Of a DNA stretch of 64,000 nt, positions 12,966 through 24,935 are shown in pieces. This DNA comes from Cordilura impudica (taxonomy: Eukaryota > Arthropoda > Insecta > Diptera > Scathophagidae): assembly GCA_963682025.1 (NCBI GenBank), contig OY821521.1:172898165-172962164 (forward strand), read 5' to 3'. Numbering within the stretch: the stretch's first letter is position 1; each line of letters opens with the position of its first letter. Made by a program: the position numbers and the translations under genes. The notes below the pieces were generated by a model. That model ran no database searches, had not been told where the DNA came from, and saw only the letters and a list, made by a program, of their open reading frames with translations.

Positions 12966-12982
12966 ATTCGGCATAGCCGAAT
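12966..12982 (+). other. 3'-terminal hairpin of Helentron-like copy 1
   Basis: ATTCGGC and GCCGAAT form a perfect 7-bp stem around an ATA loop, about 20 bp before the CTTACTTGTTTT end. Such a hairpin near the 3' end is a structural feature of DINE-1/Helentrons and is thought to mark the end of rolling-circle transposition. Confidence 0.85.
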
Positions 12983-13059
12983 TTAACACTCTTACTTGTT
13001 TTTTTTTATATACGAGAGTTTGTACGAACAAGCTGAGCTTTCCCTTTTTCCCTTTTTTT

Positions 13060-13390
13060 TTAAAAGTACTTTTTCTTAAAAATTAAATTTTCTTAAAGAA
13101 GTACATTTTCTTAAACAAATTCCTTTTCTTAAAGAAGTGCCTTTTCTTAAAAAAGTACATTTTCTTAAAAAAGTACCTTTTCTTAAAAAAGTACCTCTTC
13201 TTAAAAAAGTACCTTTTCCTAAAAAGTGCTTTTTCTTAAAAAAGTACCTTTTTTTAAAAAAGTACCTTTTCTTAAAAAGTACCTCTTCTTAAAAAGTAAA
13301 TTTTCTTAAAAAGTAACAAAATACATTATTTAAAAAAATTTATTTTGTAAGAAAGTTACCTTTTCTAAAACAAATCCCTTTGCTTAAAAA
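13060..13390 (+). repeat. 18-bp satellite, plus orientation
   Basis: Regular units of TTTTCTTAAAAAAGTACC, among the least diverged in the window around 13150-13280. The array follows the 3' end of Helentron-like copy 1 by about 55 bp and shares its orientation. Confidence 0.93.
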
Positions 13391-14590
13391 TCAAGTTTTC
13401 TTGATGAAGCATTTTCAGCATTTTTCAACGGGCGTGCAACTGAGTACCTTATTGGATATTTACGTATTTTATTGAAATAATGCATTATTTAAATTATTAT
13501 TTAAATTAATTCAAAATTTAAATAAAATTTGTGTCATGTGTTGATTCGATTCTCAATTAAGTTTGATTCATAATTTTATCGAAGAGTATTCAATTAATGA
13601 GCTCCAAATTTGCAAACATTTTTTTTTTCCGTCAAGGAAAGTCAAACAGAAAAATATTTAATTTTAAAAATTCCATAAATAAAATATGTCTTTCATTATA
13701 TCTGTGTAAGCCCACCACAACTTTATGCTTATCAACTAAATTACAAGTTGTGGGGCTGTGTAGCCAGATATGAAATACTTTAAATCCAATTTTTTGTATT
13801 TATTTTTACATCTTTACATCTCATACTTTTCCACTAAGGTTCATATAATACAAAATTGATTACCAAATATCTAACTAGCATAGCCTCAAATACTGGTTCA
13901 AATATAAGAATATGTTGTATCTTAAATACATGTATATTTTATATACAAGGATATCATAAAATTTTATGAATTTATTCTAAATATGAAAAAAAAAAACAAA
14001 AACAAAAACAAAAGTATCCTTTTCTATGCTCGTATGCTCGAACTTCTTGGCTTTGCTACTTATGAAACTTTTGTGAAAAATTTTAAACAATTTGTTTGCC
14101 TTAGGTGTGGCGTTTGTTGTCTGCTACGATTACTTGAAAAAGATTTTCTAAAGTGTGTTTCAATTTATTTTTTATATAATTTAAGCTTCCTTTAAAGTTT
14201 AGATTGCAACATAGAAAAAAATAACGGTTTTTTCTTTGTTTTTTTTTTGTTGTTTTTGGTTAAGATGACATTTGCTATAAAGACTGCTGATGATTTTGGT
14301 TGCTTAGTTGGCTGTTCGAAATGTGGTTTAGGGCTATAAAATATTAAATTATATTTCTTTTTCTTTTGTTTTTGGTGTATAAGACATTCCTGTATGTCCT
14401 TTTTGTGTTATATGCAATGCCTCAGGGAAATATGTTTGTTTGATAACACATTTTACACTTGGCGCACTTCCTGCTGCTTTCCCGGGATAACAATAAAGAG
14501 GCATGAAAGAATAATGTCCTTTAGATTTGGCTTGGATAAGGGTAAAAGCAATTTCGTTATATTATTTATTAAATGAAAAAAAATAAATAA
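13391..14590. other. unique DNA, no gene recognised
   Basis: A+T-rich DNA without a supported gene. Short open frames near 13983 and 14394 have no domain, no splice context and no conservation that I can see, so I leave them out. Confidence 0.5.
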
Positions 14591-15008
14591 TCTATAATAT
14601 TAATAGGTTAGTCGATTTCTTGTGGCCGATGATTTGTTAAACAGTTTTCTCCGATGTTGATCAAACGCATTTTGTTTGAAAGGTATTTCTTTTTAGCTGT
14701 CCACCGACCTACAGCTTTTTTAAATTTTTAAATTTTTTTGGAGTAAAATTCATATAAAGTTGTTACTAACACATACATAAAATTATACAATGCATACAAT
14801 GTTGTCTTCATTCACAATAATAATTGTATTGAATTGAAAAATAATTTTGGACATAAACCAAAAACGAAAATAAACAATATTTAAAAAGTGTTGAATTGGG
14901 AATTGGCTAAAATTAATTAGCATATCTTTAGGGTCTTTATTAAATGAAAAAAAATAAATAAAATTTTATAGAATTTGCACCCAAATTTCAAGGGCTGGAA
15001 CCTGCTAG
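14591..15008 (+). mobile_element. small Helitron-like element F1
   Basis: The element begins TCTATAATATTAATAGG and ends GCTGGAACCTGCTAG, fitting the 5'-TC...CTAG-3' ends of Helitrons; an A precedes it. Related copies are F2 (27584-31662), F3 (43589-43954), F4 (50060-50423) and F5 (57469-57835). A shared inner landmark is the GTTACTAACACATACATAAA segment. F1 is the most diverged copy and non-coding. Confidence 0.68.
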
Positions 15009-15089
15009 ATTCATTTAAGGCATTTACTTAACCTAATGTTATTATAAAATTAACAGAGATTGTTTTTTAGTTAAATTAATTTAAAACAA

Positions 15090-15096
15090 ATAATAA

Positions 15097-15171
<75 letters not shown>

Positions 15172-15173
15172 AT
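15090..15173. repeat. (AAAT)n microsatellite
   Basis: About 80 bp of nearly perfect AAAT tetranucleotide repeat, bordered by imperfect AATAAT. Confidence 0.97.
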
Positions 15174-15530
15174 ATAATTTTAATAATAAATAATAAAGTT
15201 TTAACTAAAACTAAAACTATTTTGCATTGTTGCATTTGCAATTATTCATGATAGAAAACGAATTTCTATTTTTGAATTAAAGTAGCCTGTTCTAATTGGA
15301 GCCACTTAAGGTTTAAAATAACTTGAGAGTAGTTCGAATCAAGTGTTACCAATACAATATTTAATTAATTATTGTTGTGTTCTAGGAACTTTCAAAACAT
15401 CGAAAGGCAATTGAATAAAAATGTATGGAAAATTTATAAACTTCTTAACTTCAGTGAGAAAATATCTATTGATTTTCATAATGGAGCCATGTTGAGCATA
15501 TTATTTAGATAGCAATTATTTAAAAAATTC

Positions 15531-18500
15531 ATTTTAATGGTACTTTTTCAAGAAAAGGTACCTTCTTTACAAAAAGTTATTTCTTAAGATAATACTTTTA
15601 AAAAAGAGTACTTATTTACGAAAAGGTTATTTATTTAGAATAATAACGTTTTTAAGCAAATTTATTTTTTTTTGAAGAAAAAGTACTTTTTACAGAAAAG
15701 TTACTTTTTTCAGAGGAGTCACTTTTTTAAAAAAAGGAACTTTTTTTTTAGAAATGGCACTTTCTTTATTAATTATACTTTTTAAAAGAAATTACTTTTT
15801 CAAAAAAATTAGCTTTTTAATAAAAAGAAACTTTTTTAAGAAAAGTCATTTCTTTTAGAATAGTTACTGCTTAAGATAAGAGTTAATTTTTAAAGAAATT
15901 TTTCTTAAAAGAAATATATTTATCAAAGAAAATATACTCTTTTGAGAAAAAGTTCTTATTAACTCATTTAAGAAAAAGTACTTTTTTAAGTAAGGTACTT
16001 ATTTTAAAGGAGCTTTTTAAGACTTAGTTATTTTTTTTAAAGAAAAGTACTTATTTAAAATAAAGTCCTTTTTAAGAAATGACACTTCTGTGAGAAAATT
16101 TAGTTTTTAAATAAAGATACTTTTTAAGAGGAGGTACTTTTTTAAAGAAAAGGTACTTTTTCAAAAAAAAGTATTATTTTAAGCAAAGGTACTTTTGTAA
16201 GGAAAAGTACATATTTAGGAAAAAGCAATTTTTTTAATGAAGCTTCTTTTTAAAGAAAGTATATATAAATATATTTTATAAAAGATTTTATTTGTAAGAG
16301 GTACTTTTTTAAGAAAACGTAAGTTCTTATGAAACTTAACTTTTTTAAGAAAAGGTATTTTTTGAGAAAATACTTTTTTAAGAAAATTTACTTTTTAAAG
16401 AAAACGTAGTTTTTTAAGAAAGGGTACATTTTTAAGAGGAAGTACTTTTTAAGAAAAGGCAATTTTTAAGAAAAGACACTTTTTAAAGAGCATTAACTTT
16501 TTAAAGAAAAGGTACTTTTTTGAACAAAGATAATTTTTTAAGAAAATTTCCTTTTTCAAGAAAAGTTACCGTTTTAAGCAAATGTACTTTTGCAAGGAAA
16601 AGTACTTGCTTATAAAAAAGCAATTTTTTCAATGAAGGTTCATTTTAAAGAAAGTATATATAAATATATTTTATAAAAGATTTTATATTAAAGAAAATGT
16701 ACTTTTTTAAGAAAATGTGCGTTCTTAAGAAATTTTACTTCTTTAAGAAAATGTACTTTATCAGAGAAGGTTTTTTTTTTATTTACAAAATATACATTTT
16801 TAAGAAAACGTAGTGTTTTAAGAAAGAGTACTTTTGTAGGAGGAAGTACTTTTAAGAAGAGGTACTTTTTTTAAGAAAAGACACTGTTAAAGAGCTTTAA
16901 CTTTTAAAACAAAAGGTACTTCTTTGAGAATGGATAATTTTTTAAGGAAATGTAAGAAAATGAACTTTTTATAAGAAAAGACTCCTTTTTAAAAAAATAA
17001 TTTTTTTTAAAAAGAAAATGCCCTTTTTAAGAAACGCATGTATTTAATAAAAGGTATTTTTGTAAAGAAAGTACTTTTTTTATGTACTAAGAAAAGCTTC
17101 TTTTTTAACAAAACGTATTTTTTTAAGAAAATGTACGTTCGTAAGAAAATCTACTTATTAAAAAAACGTAGATTTTAAGAAAATTTACTTTTTCAGAAAA
17201 GGTACTTTTTTAAGAAAATATACTTTTTTTAAGAAAACGTAGTTTTTTAAGATATGGTACTTTTTAGGAGGAAATACTTTTTAAGAAGAGGAAATTTTTT
17301 AAGAAAAGACACTTTTTAAAGAGCATTAAATTTTTAAAGAAAAGGTACTTCTTTGAGAAAAGATAATTTTTTAAGAAAATATAATTTTTTAAGAAAAGGT
17401 ACTTTTTCAAGAAATGGTATCGTTTTAAGTAAAGGTACTTTTGCAAGCAAAAGTACTTATTTAGGAAAAAGAAATATTTTTAATGAGGGTTCTTTTTAGA
17501 GAAAATATATTTTGTACATATTTAACAAAAAATTTTATTTTTAAAAAGAGATACTTTTTTAAGAAAATATACGTTCTAAAAAAAATTTACTTTTTTAAGA
17601 AAAGGTACTTTTTGAGAAAATTCTTTTTAAAGCAAAGGCACTTTTTAAAAAGCACTAACTTTTAAATAAAAGGTACTTCTTTGAGAAAAGATAATTTCTT
17701 AAGAAAATATAATTTTTTAAGAAAAGGTACTTTTGCAAGAAATGGTATCGTTTTAAGTAAAGGTACTTTTGCAAGCAAAAGTACTTATTTAAGAAAAAGC
17801 AATTTTTGTAATGAGGGTTCTTTTTAGAAAAAGTATATATACATATATATTTTACATAAATTTTTATTTTTAAGAAAAGGTACTTTTTAAGAAAATGTAC
17901 GTTCTTAAGAAAATTTGCTTTTTAAGAAAGGGTACTTTTTGAGAAAACACTTTTTTAAGAAAATATACTTTTTTAAGAAACCGTAGTTTTTTAAGAAAGG
18001 GTACTTTTTTTAAAAGGAAGTATTTTTTAAGAAGAGGTATAAAAGACACTTTTTAAAGAGCACTTCTTTGAGAATAGATAAGTTTTTAAGGAAATGTAAG
18101 AAAAGTTACTTTTTATAAGAAAAGGATCTTTTTTTAAAAAAAATTAATTAAAAAAAAAAATGCGCTTTTTAGGAAACGCCTGTTTTTAATAGAAGTTATT
18201 TTATAAAGAAAGTACTTTTTTTAAATACTAAGAGAAAACCTTCCTTTTTAACAGAACGTATTTTTTAAAGAAAAGGTATTATTTTAAGAAAATGTACGTT
18301 CTTAGGAAAATGTACTTTTTAAAAAAGGTACTTTTTTAAGAAAATTTACTTTTTCAGAGCAGGTACTTTTTTAAGAAAATATAGTTTATTTAAGAAAACG
18401 TAGTTTTTTAAGAAAGGGTACTTTTTTAGGAGGAAGTACTTTTTAAGAAGAGGTACTTTTTTAAGAAAAGACACTTTTTAAAGAGCACTGACTTTTTAAA

Positions 18501-20960
18501 GAAAAGGTACTTTTTTGAGAAAAGATAATTTTTTAAGAAAATATAATTTTTTAAGCAAATTAACTTTTTCAAGAAATTGTATCGTTTTAAGTAAAGATAC
18601 TTTTGCAAGCAAAAGTACTTATTTAGGAAAAAACAATATTTTTAATGAGGGTTCTTTTTAGAAAAAGTATATATACATATATATTTTACAAAAATTTTTA
18701 TTTGTAAGAAAAGGTACTTTTTAAGAAAGTGTACGTTCTTAAGAAAATTTGCTTTTTAAGAAAGGGTACTTTTTGAGACAACACTTTTTTAAGAAAATAT
18801 ACTTTTTTAAGAAACCGTAGTTTTTTAAGAAAGGGTACTTTTTTTAAAAGGAAGTATTTTTTAAGAAGAGGTACTTTTTTAATAAAAGACACTTTTTAAA
18901 GAGCACTTCTTTGAGAATAGATAAGTTTTTTAAGGAAATGTAAGAAAAGTTACTTTTTATAAGAAAAGGATCTTTTTTAAAAAAAATTATTTTTTTTTAA
19001 AAAGAAAATGCGTTTTTTAGGAAACGCCTGTTTTTAATAGAAGGTATTTTATAAAGAAAGTACTTTTTTTAAGTACTAAGAGAAAAGCTTCATTTTTAAC
19101 AGAACGAATTTTTTAAAGAAAAGGTACTATTTTAAGAAAATGTACGTTCTTAGGAAAATGTACTTTTTATAAAAGGTACTTTTTTAAGAAAATTTACTTT
19201 TTCAGAGAAGGTACTTTTTTAAGAAAATATAGTTTAATTAAGAAAACGTAGTTTTTTAAGAAAGAGTACTTTTTTAGGAGGAAGTGCTTTTTAAGAAAAG
19301 GTACTTTTTAAGAAAAGACACTTTTTAAAGAGCATTGACTTTTTAAAGAATAGGTACTTTTTTGAGAAAGGTTAATTTTTTAAGAAAATATAATTTTTTA
19401 AGAAAATGTACTTTTTCAAGAAACGGTATCGTTTTTAATGAAATGGTACTTTTTTGAGAAAAGATAATTTTTTAAGAAAATATGATTTTTTAAGATAAGG
19501 TATTTTTTCAAGACACGGTATAGTTTTAAGCAAAGGTACTTTTGCAAGTAAAAGTATTTATTTAGGAAAAAGCAATTTTTTTAATGAGGGTTCCTTTTAG
19601 AGAATATATATATAAATATATTTTATAAAAATTTTTATTTTTAAGAAAAGGTACTTTTTTAAGAAAATGCACGTTCTTAAAAAAATTTACTTTTTCAAGA
19701 AAAGGTACTTTAAGAAAAGGGTACTTTTTTTTTAAGAGGAAGTACTTTTTAAGAAGAGGAACTTTTTTAAGAAAAGATACTTTTTAAAGAGCATTAACTT
19801 CTTTGAGAATATATAATTTTTTAAGTAAATGTAAGAAAAGTTACTTTTTATAAGAAAAGGATCTTTTTTAAAAGAAGTAAATTTTTTTAAAAAGAAAATG
19901 CGCGTTTTAGGAAACGCCTGTTTTTAATAGAAGGTATTTTATAAATAAAGTACTTTTTTTTAAATACTAAGAGAAAAGCTTCTTTTTTAACAAAACGTAT
20001 TTTTTTAAGAAAAGGTACTATTTTAAGAAAATGCACGTTTTTAGGAAAATGTAGTTTTTAAAAAAGATACTTTTTAAAGAAAATTTACTTTTTCAGAGAA
20101 GGTACTTTTTTCAGAAAATATAGTTTATTTAAGAAAACGTAGTTTTTTAAGAAAGGGTACTTTTTTGGGAGGAAGTACTTTTTATGAAGAGGTACTTTTT
20201 TAAGAAAAGACACTTTTTAAAGAGCATTGACTTTTTAAAGAAAAGGTACTTATTTGAGAAAAGATAATTTTTTAAGAAAATATAATTTTTTAAGAAAATG
20301 TACTTTTTCAAGAAACGGTATCGTTTTAAGCAAAGGTACTTTTTTAAGTACTTTTTTAAGAAACCATAGTTTTTTAAGAAAGGGTACTTTTTTTTTTAAG
20401 AGGAAGCACTTTTTAAGAAGAGGTACTTTTTTAAGAAAATACACCTTTTTAAGTAAATGTAAGAAAAGTTACTTTTTATAAGAAAAGGATCTTTTTTAAA
20501 AAAAGTAAATTTTTTAAAAAGAAAATGCGCTTTTTAAGAAACACCTGTTTTTAATAAACGGTATTTTTATAAAGAAGGTACTTTTTTTTAAATACTAAGA
20601 AAAGATTCTTTTTAACAAATCGTTTTATTTTTTTTTAGAAAAGGTACTGTTTTAAGAAAATGTACTTTTTGAAAAAGAGGTACTTTTTATGAGAAAAGGT
20701 TAATTTTTAAGAAATGGTACTTTGTTAACAAAATCTAATTTTTGTAAGAAAAGTTACTTTAAAAAAAAATAAACTTTTAGAAAAAGATAACTTGTAAAAA
20801 AGTACTATGTGTAGAAAATTTACTTTTTAAAAAAAAAGCCGCTTTTCTAAGAAAATTTACTTGTTGAGGAAAAGGTACTTTTTAAAGAAAATATACTTTT
20901 CAAGAAAATACACTTTTTTTTAGAAAATGCACTGTTTTAAGGAACGATTCCTTTTTTGAT
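15531..20960 (-). repeat. 18-bp satellite with higher-order structure, minus orientation
   Basis: The unit reads AGGTACTTTTTTAAGAAAA on the plus strand, the inverse of the array at 1681-7640. A marker GACACTTTTTAAAGAGCA (GATACT... in one copy) recurs near 18040, 18470, 18888, 19317, 19770 and 20209, so about every 420-450 bp. The copies alternate: those near 18470, 19317 and 20209 continue with a GACTTT block, while those near 18040 and 18888 go straight into CTTCTTTGAGAATA and the 19770 copy reaches it after a short TTAA. The real higher-order repeat is therefore a dimer of about 850-890 bp. Older copies near 16474 and 17308 keep the marker but not the regular spacing. Open frames of the FLKKVPFLKK type are products of the repeat. 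Confidence 0.92.
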
Positions 20961-21552
20961 GAAAGCGTTAAGTTAAGTCGATTCTGAGAGTGAGGGGTGA
21001 AAATAGAGGATAAATTAGAAGACCCGTATTGCGGCGTTTGTTTATGTTAGTTCGAATTTTTTTTTAATCGACCTTCGCACTTTGCAGTCAAATGCCGATT
21101 TTCAGCATATTGTTTATATGGTTTTTTGGCTATAACTCGTCGACTAATTGATATTTTTTCAACCTGTAAAAGCCAAATTATTGCTAGAGACCTGTGCAAA
21201 AATTAAAATTTTTAAAAAAATTGATTTTGAAAATTTTTGTGGTGCTTATGAACCAAATGTTGAAAAAATAATTTTTTTTTATGCTTTTTGAAAATATTTT
21301 CCACAAAACTAAGTCTTTTTTGCTTTCTGTTTGATTTATAATATGCTTCTCAGTTTCTTCAATAAATTTAATTTGAAAAGAAAACAATCATAATACAAAA
21401 CTTGCGTTTTCCAGCTTAATATTAATTTACTTCTCATTTTTTTATGTACCAATTTTGTTCAGTGTTGGTTTTGAAGAAACATTGAAAAAGAAATTATAAA
21501 AATATGGAAAAAAATATATTTTTGAAATGTTAGTTATGAAAAGTATTAAGTA
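20961..21552. other. unique DNA, no gene recognised
   Basis: Moderately A+T-rich spacer between the inverted satellite and Helentron-like copy 2. No element ends or coding signal are visible. Confidence 0.5.
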
Positions 21553-22118
21553 AAAACAAGTCGGAGTGTAAAATTCGGCTATGCCGAATCTTTGATACCC
21601 TCCACCTAGGTTTTCTTGCACTATTTGTAATAAATTTAGATAAAATATTTGAAAATGTAAACAATTTGATCAATTTAGTAATTTATTACAACAAATACTC
21701 TGAATTTTTAGCTTTTACGTTTAACAATTTTAAAGTCAATAGAAGATATTAAACAAAATATATTTTTAAATTTCGGATCTTTTTCGGAATACTTGACCAT
21801 GTCTTATATTTTAAAAGCACTAGCGTTAATCAGTTTTATTTTTTCGATCTTATTATGACATTCTATTTGTAACGCATCGATAAATGGATTTGCGTCTATG
21901 TGTTTAATGCAAAAGATTTTTTTACTTTTGTCGAATTGTAGAGATTTTTTGAAAAAATTTTTTTTAACAACTTAATATTATATACGTTTCAATTTTAAAC
22001 TTTAAAATTAAAAATATCTATCTTTTTTAAATCTGGTAATAACTCTATAATATGGAGATAGTAAATACGTGGCTTCTTTAATAAGAATGACAAGTAAAAA
22101 ACACTTTTGTGCAGTTTA

Positions 22119-22601
22119 AGGTGCTATTACACGAAGTGTTTTTTACATATGTACTGTCACTTTTTTTTATCCATATGAAATTCCTCATGTCTGTCAAAAT
22201 TGCCTTCTACATACGATTCCTAATTTTTGCTATCACACGTGCATATGTATTTCCGTATGACATAACCTCTAAATGTAAACAACAGCTGATTTAATTTGTG
22301 AATTTACAAAAATTTATTGTTAAAAAAAGGTTATATTTTTTTTAATTGTTAATCAATTTATTTTTCTTTCAATATTAATCTTTAAAATTTACTCCGTTTT
22401 TCTTTCCGCTACAAGCAGTGTTGTATTTTCATATGTTTGTCATGCAGAAATAGAACCTGTTCTAATTGAAAAATGTACATGTGACTTTCCTCATGTATTG
22501 TACATAAACAATATTTCATATGTATCACACGATGTGTACAACTTTTGTTGTGGGAAAATTTGATAGTACATATGTAAAAAACACATCATGTAATAGCACC
22601 T
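22119..22601. mobile_element. Harbinger-like MITE (483 bp) in copy 2
   Basis: Terminal inverted repeats are AGGTGCTATTACACGAAGTG and, read inward from the right, AGGTGCTATTACATGATGTG. TTA is duplicated on each side (22116-22118 and 22602-22604). Copy 1 has no insertion at the matching place (around 12255 on its strand). The interior resembles the MITE at 10225-10724, for instance TATTTCCGTATGACATAACC and AACAGCTGATTTAATTTGTG, so the two are family members inserted independently. Confidence 0.8.
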
Positions 22602-22740
22602 TTACTTGTTTTGTGCATTTTTTTTAATACATACATATGTAAGTACGCCATCTTTGTAGATCTCTTCGATTATATTAAGTAAGTTTGTAAATAAAAAGAA
22701 TATTAAAATATTATAAATGTAAACATAATTGATTTTAGAA

Positions 22741-23005
22741 AAATGCCCGATTCGTTTTTCGATGATGCTGAAAACACATCAAAGAAATACAGAAAACAAA
22801 GGTTTCACTCAAGTTAGTTGAGAGACGAGAAGCTAATGGGATGGAACAGGTCAAAGATGACGACTTTAAATACAGATGCAAGGCTTGTGAAAAAATATTA
22901 AATTGCGATAAATCAGATCTAAGTATACATGCTAATAACCAATGTCTTAAAAAAATATCTTTTAAAACCAACAACCAAAATTCTGTTTACGTTATAAGAT
23001 CCCAT
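22741..23005 (+). pseudogene. BED-type zinc-finger gene fragment, copy 2
   Basis: An ATG at 22742 opens PDSFFDDAENTSKKYRKQ, which then runs into a stop. A shifted frame continues VERREANGMEQVKDDDFKYR, CKACEK, CDKSDLSIH and NNQCLKK. The C-x2-C and H-x4-C spacing is that of a BED finger, the DNA-binding domain at the N-terminus of many hAT transposases. All four zinc ligands are kept here, unlike in copy 1. No catalytic domain follows. The fragment lies opposite to its host element, as does the homologue at 11958-12190, so it was part of the ancestral element, probably as captured DNA. Confidence 0.68.
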
Positions 23006-23447
23006 TTGCAAGCCATTTTAATTAATTGTGTAAATTTTAAATGCACATCTAGCCATATAAAAGATGAATTATACAGAATAGTAAAAATATTTTTTTTATA
23101 ATATCTGTTGATTTTTTATATTGTTTTTATGTAATTCTAATGATATTCTTATCTTATTTTTTATGATATTTTTTTCGTTTTTATGTTATTTTTGCATTAT
23201 TGAAATTGAAAATTAACATATTAAAAATAATTTTTTTTTGAAAAAAGTAGTGTAGGGAAAAATGTAGAGAGAAAAAAGTGGGTGTAGGGAAAAAAAGGGA
23301 TTTTTTCATTAGCGTAGAGATTTCTGTAAAAATCTCCTGGCATCACTGGTACCTATTAAAAAACAATGTAAGATTTCACAAAACAATGCGACGTATATCT
23401 GCTTTGTTCAAAAGCTTTCATAAGACTAAATGAAATTGTTACTTATG

Positions 23448-24025
23448 CATGAAACACATAGACGACAGAGGCTACACAAACACACGGATACAAATGCTAC
23501 TGGCTACAATTGTAGTCGTGTAGCCAACTACTTAATTTTTTTGAAAATGACAGCAACATATAACAACAATATAAACAGCTGTTTTTATACAAAATCATTT
23601 TTATTTCAGTAGTGCCAATTATATTTTTTTTTAACTTTATTAAAATAGAAAAACATGTATGATTCTATATAAAATTGTCTTAAATATATTACTTATTTCT
23701 AATGCATTATTATAACGTAAAAATAAATAAATAAATTTACTTATTAATAGAATTATTATAGCATTTCATTTTGCGATTAATTTTTTCAACAAAATAAAAT
23801 ATTTCATAGCACTAATATCTTTTACATATTTTGTTATATTGTCAACACTATTTTTATTTTGTAGCCAACAAAAACAGAAATTAGGCTAAGTTGACTACAG
23901 CAGCAAAAGTGGTCATGTAGTCGTGTAGCTGTGTTGGTGTCAAAATAATCGTTTTCATATAAACGTGTGTATTTTATTTTTGACAGGCTGTAGTCGTGTA
24001 GCCGCTGTCGTCTATGTGTTTCATG
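23448..24025. mobile_element. 578-bp MITE with CATGAAACACATAGACGACAG ends
   Basis: The left end reads CATGAAACACATAGACGACAG and then GGCTACAC after a one-base difference. The right end is its inverse with the same arrangement. Inside, TAGTCGTGTAGC or a close variant recurs at least three times (near 23514, 23920 and 23990), giving a sub-repeat near both ends. Copy 1 of the host element lacks the insertion between its CTTAC and GAGTTCGG segments, although the alignment there is loose. I could not identify a clean target duplication or assign a superfamily. Confidence 0.7.
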
Positions 24026-24671
24026 AGAGAGTTCGGCTAACTGGTGCCATTATGTATATGTGTGTGTAAACAAAAATATACGATATCCCAGTAATCATTT
24101 CGAAGATTGTTTTAACAAAAATCATCTTACTGTGTCTTCTTCGAGCACTTTTGATGATTAAAAACTGATTAATCACATGCGGTATTAGAAAAAGATTAAT
24201 AAATGATTTTTGCTTACGCTTAAAAAGTGATTTATAGAAAAATGACATTAAATATGACTCAAAAATAAGTCGAAATTAATCAGAAAATTGGATAAAAAAG
24301 GTTCTCAAGAAGAGTCGGGGGTAAGGTAATATTTCCTCCCAGCAAAAGAATACTTTGTGATCAGCAAAAGAGCGCATTTATGACTGTTTTAATAGCACAG
24401 AGGAGTCAAAAAAGACTCCACATGATCACTTATTGCATAAAATGTTTACTGGGATTTTATTCACTATCTGCAGAAACAGTTTTTTAAGTAAAACAAATCT
24501 GCACACAATTTCAATTCTATTACATTTACAATGATACGATCACTTTGTTTACTAGCTAGTAGTAAAATAAGAAAATAGTATTATAATACAGCGTAATGAT
24601 GAATTGTACTTCTCAATTAGTTTATTTTTAATGTGCCATAAGAAGTTCGGTTTGTGCTAAGAAATGAATGA

Positions 24672-24935
24672 ATATATGCTTCCCAGGGCGAAGCTTAATC
24701 ATTGCACTTTGATTGAGCTGAGCCCGCGACTATTCCTGATGTGGGGATAGCTCGTGCCTACAATTTTTGGTAGTTGGGAATGTCGTTTGTGCAAAAGGAA
24801 GCACGAGCACTTGTTTCCCAGAGCGAGGCTTAATCATTCCACTTTGATTGAGCTGAGCTCCGCGATTATTCCTAATGCGGAATAAATCGTGCATTAAATT
24901 CTCGGTAGTCTGGGAATGGCGTTTGCCTGCGCCAA
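24672..24935. repeat. GC-rich tandem pair inside copy 2
   Basis: This is the inverted homologue of the pair at 8921-9183. Each unit carries TTCCCAG.GCGA.GCTTAATCATT, TTTGATTGAGCTGAGC, CGCGA.TATTCCT and TGGGAATG.CGTTTG. Both units survive in both copies despite divergence elsewhere. Confidence 0.75.

Larger units (their letters stand above)
7868..13003 (+). mobile_element. DINE-1/Helentron-like element, copy 1 (5.1 kb)
   Basis: The element starts with TATACCCTCCACTCC followed by GTGCAGAGGGTATA, a short inverted repeat at the 5' end. A GTCC/GTCT microsatellite lies at 8000-8037. It ends with GGTGGAGGGTATC, a 7-bp-stem hairpin and CTTACTTGTTTT. These are the hallmarks of INE-1/DINE-1 elements, which are non-autonomous Helentrons. 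Copy 2 (21553-26002) is its inverted homologue along most of its length; copies 3 and 4 share both ends but carry different interiors. No Rep/helicase gene is present, so it cannot move by itself. Inside are a GC-rich tandem pair, a Harbinger-like MITE, an hAT element and a BED-finger fragment. Flanks differ from those of copy 2, favouring separate insertions over a segmental duplication. Confidence 0.85.

Noticed and set aside
3932..20481. Many Lys/Leu/Phe-rich open frames of 60-81 codons (FLKKVPFLKK pattern)
   Set aside because: They follow exactly the 18-bp satellite period, six codons, on either strand. No start context, domain or splice sites.
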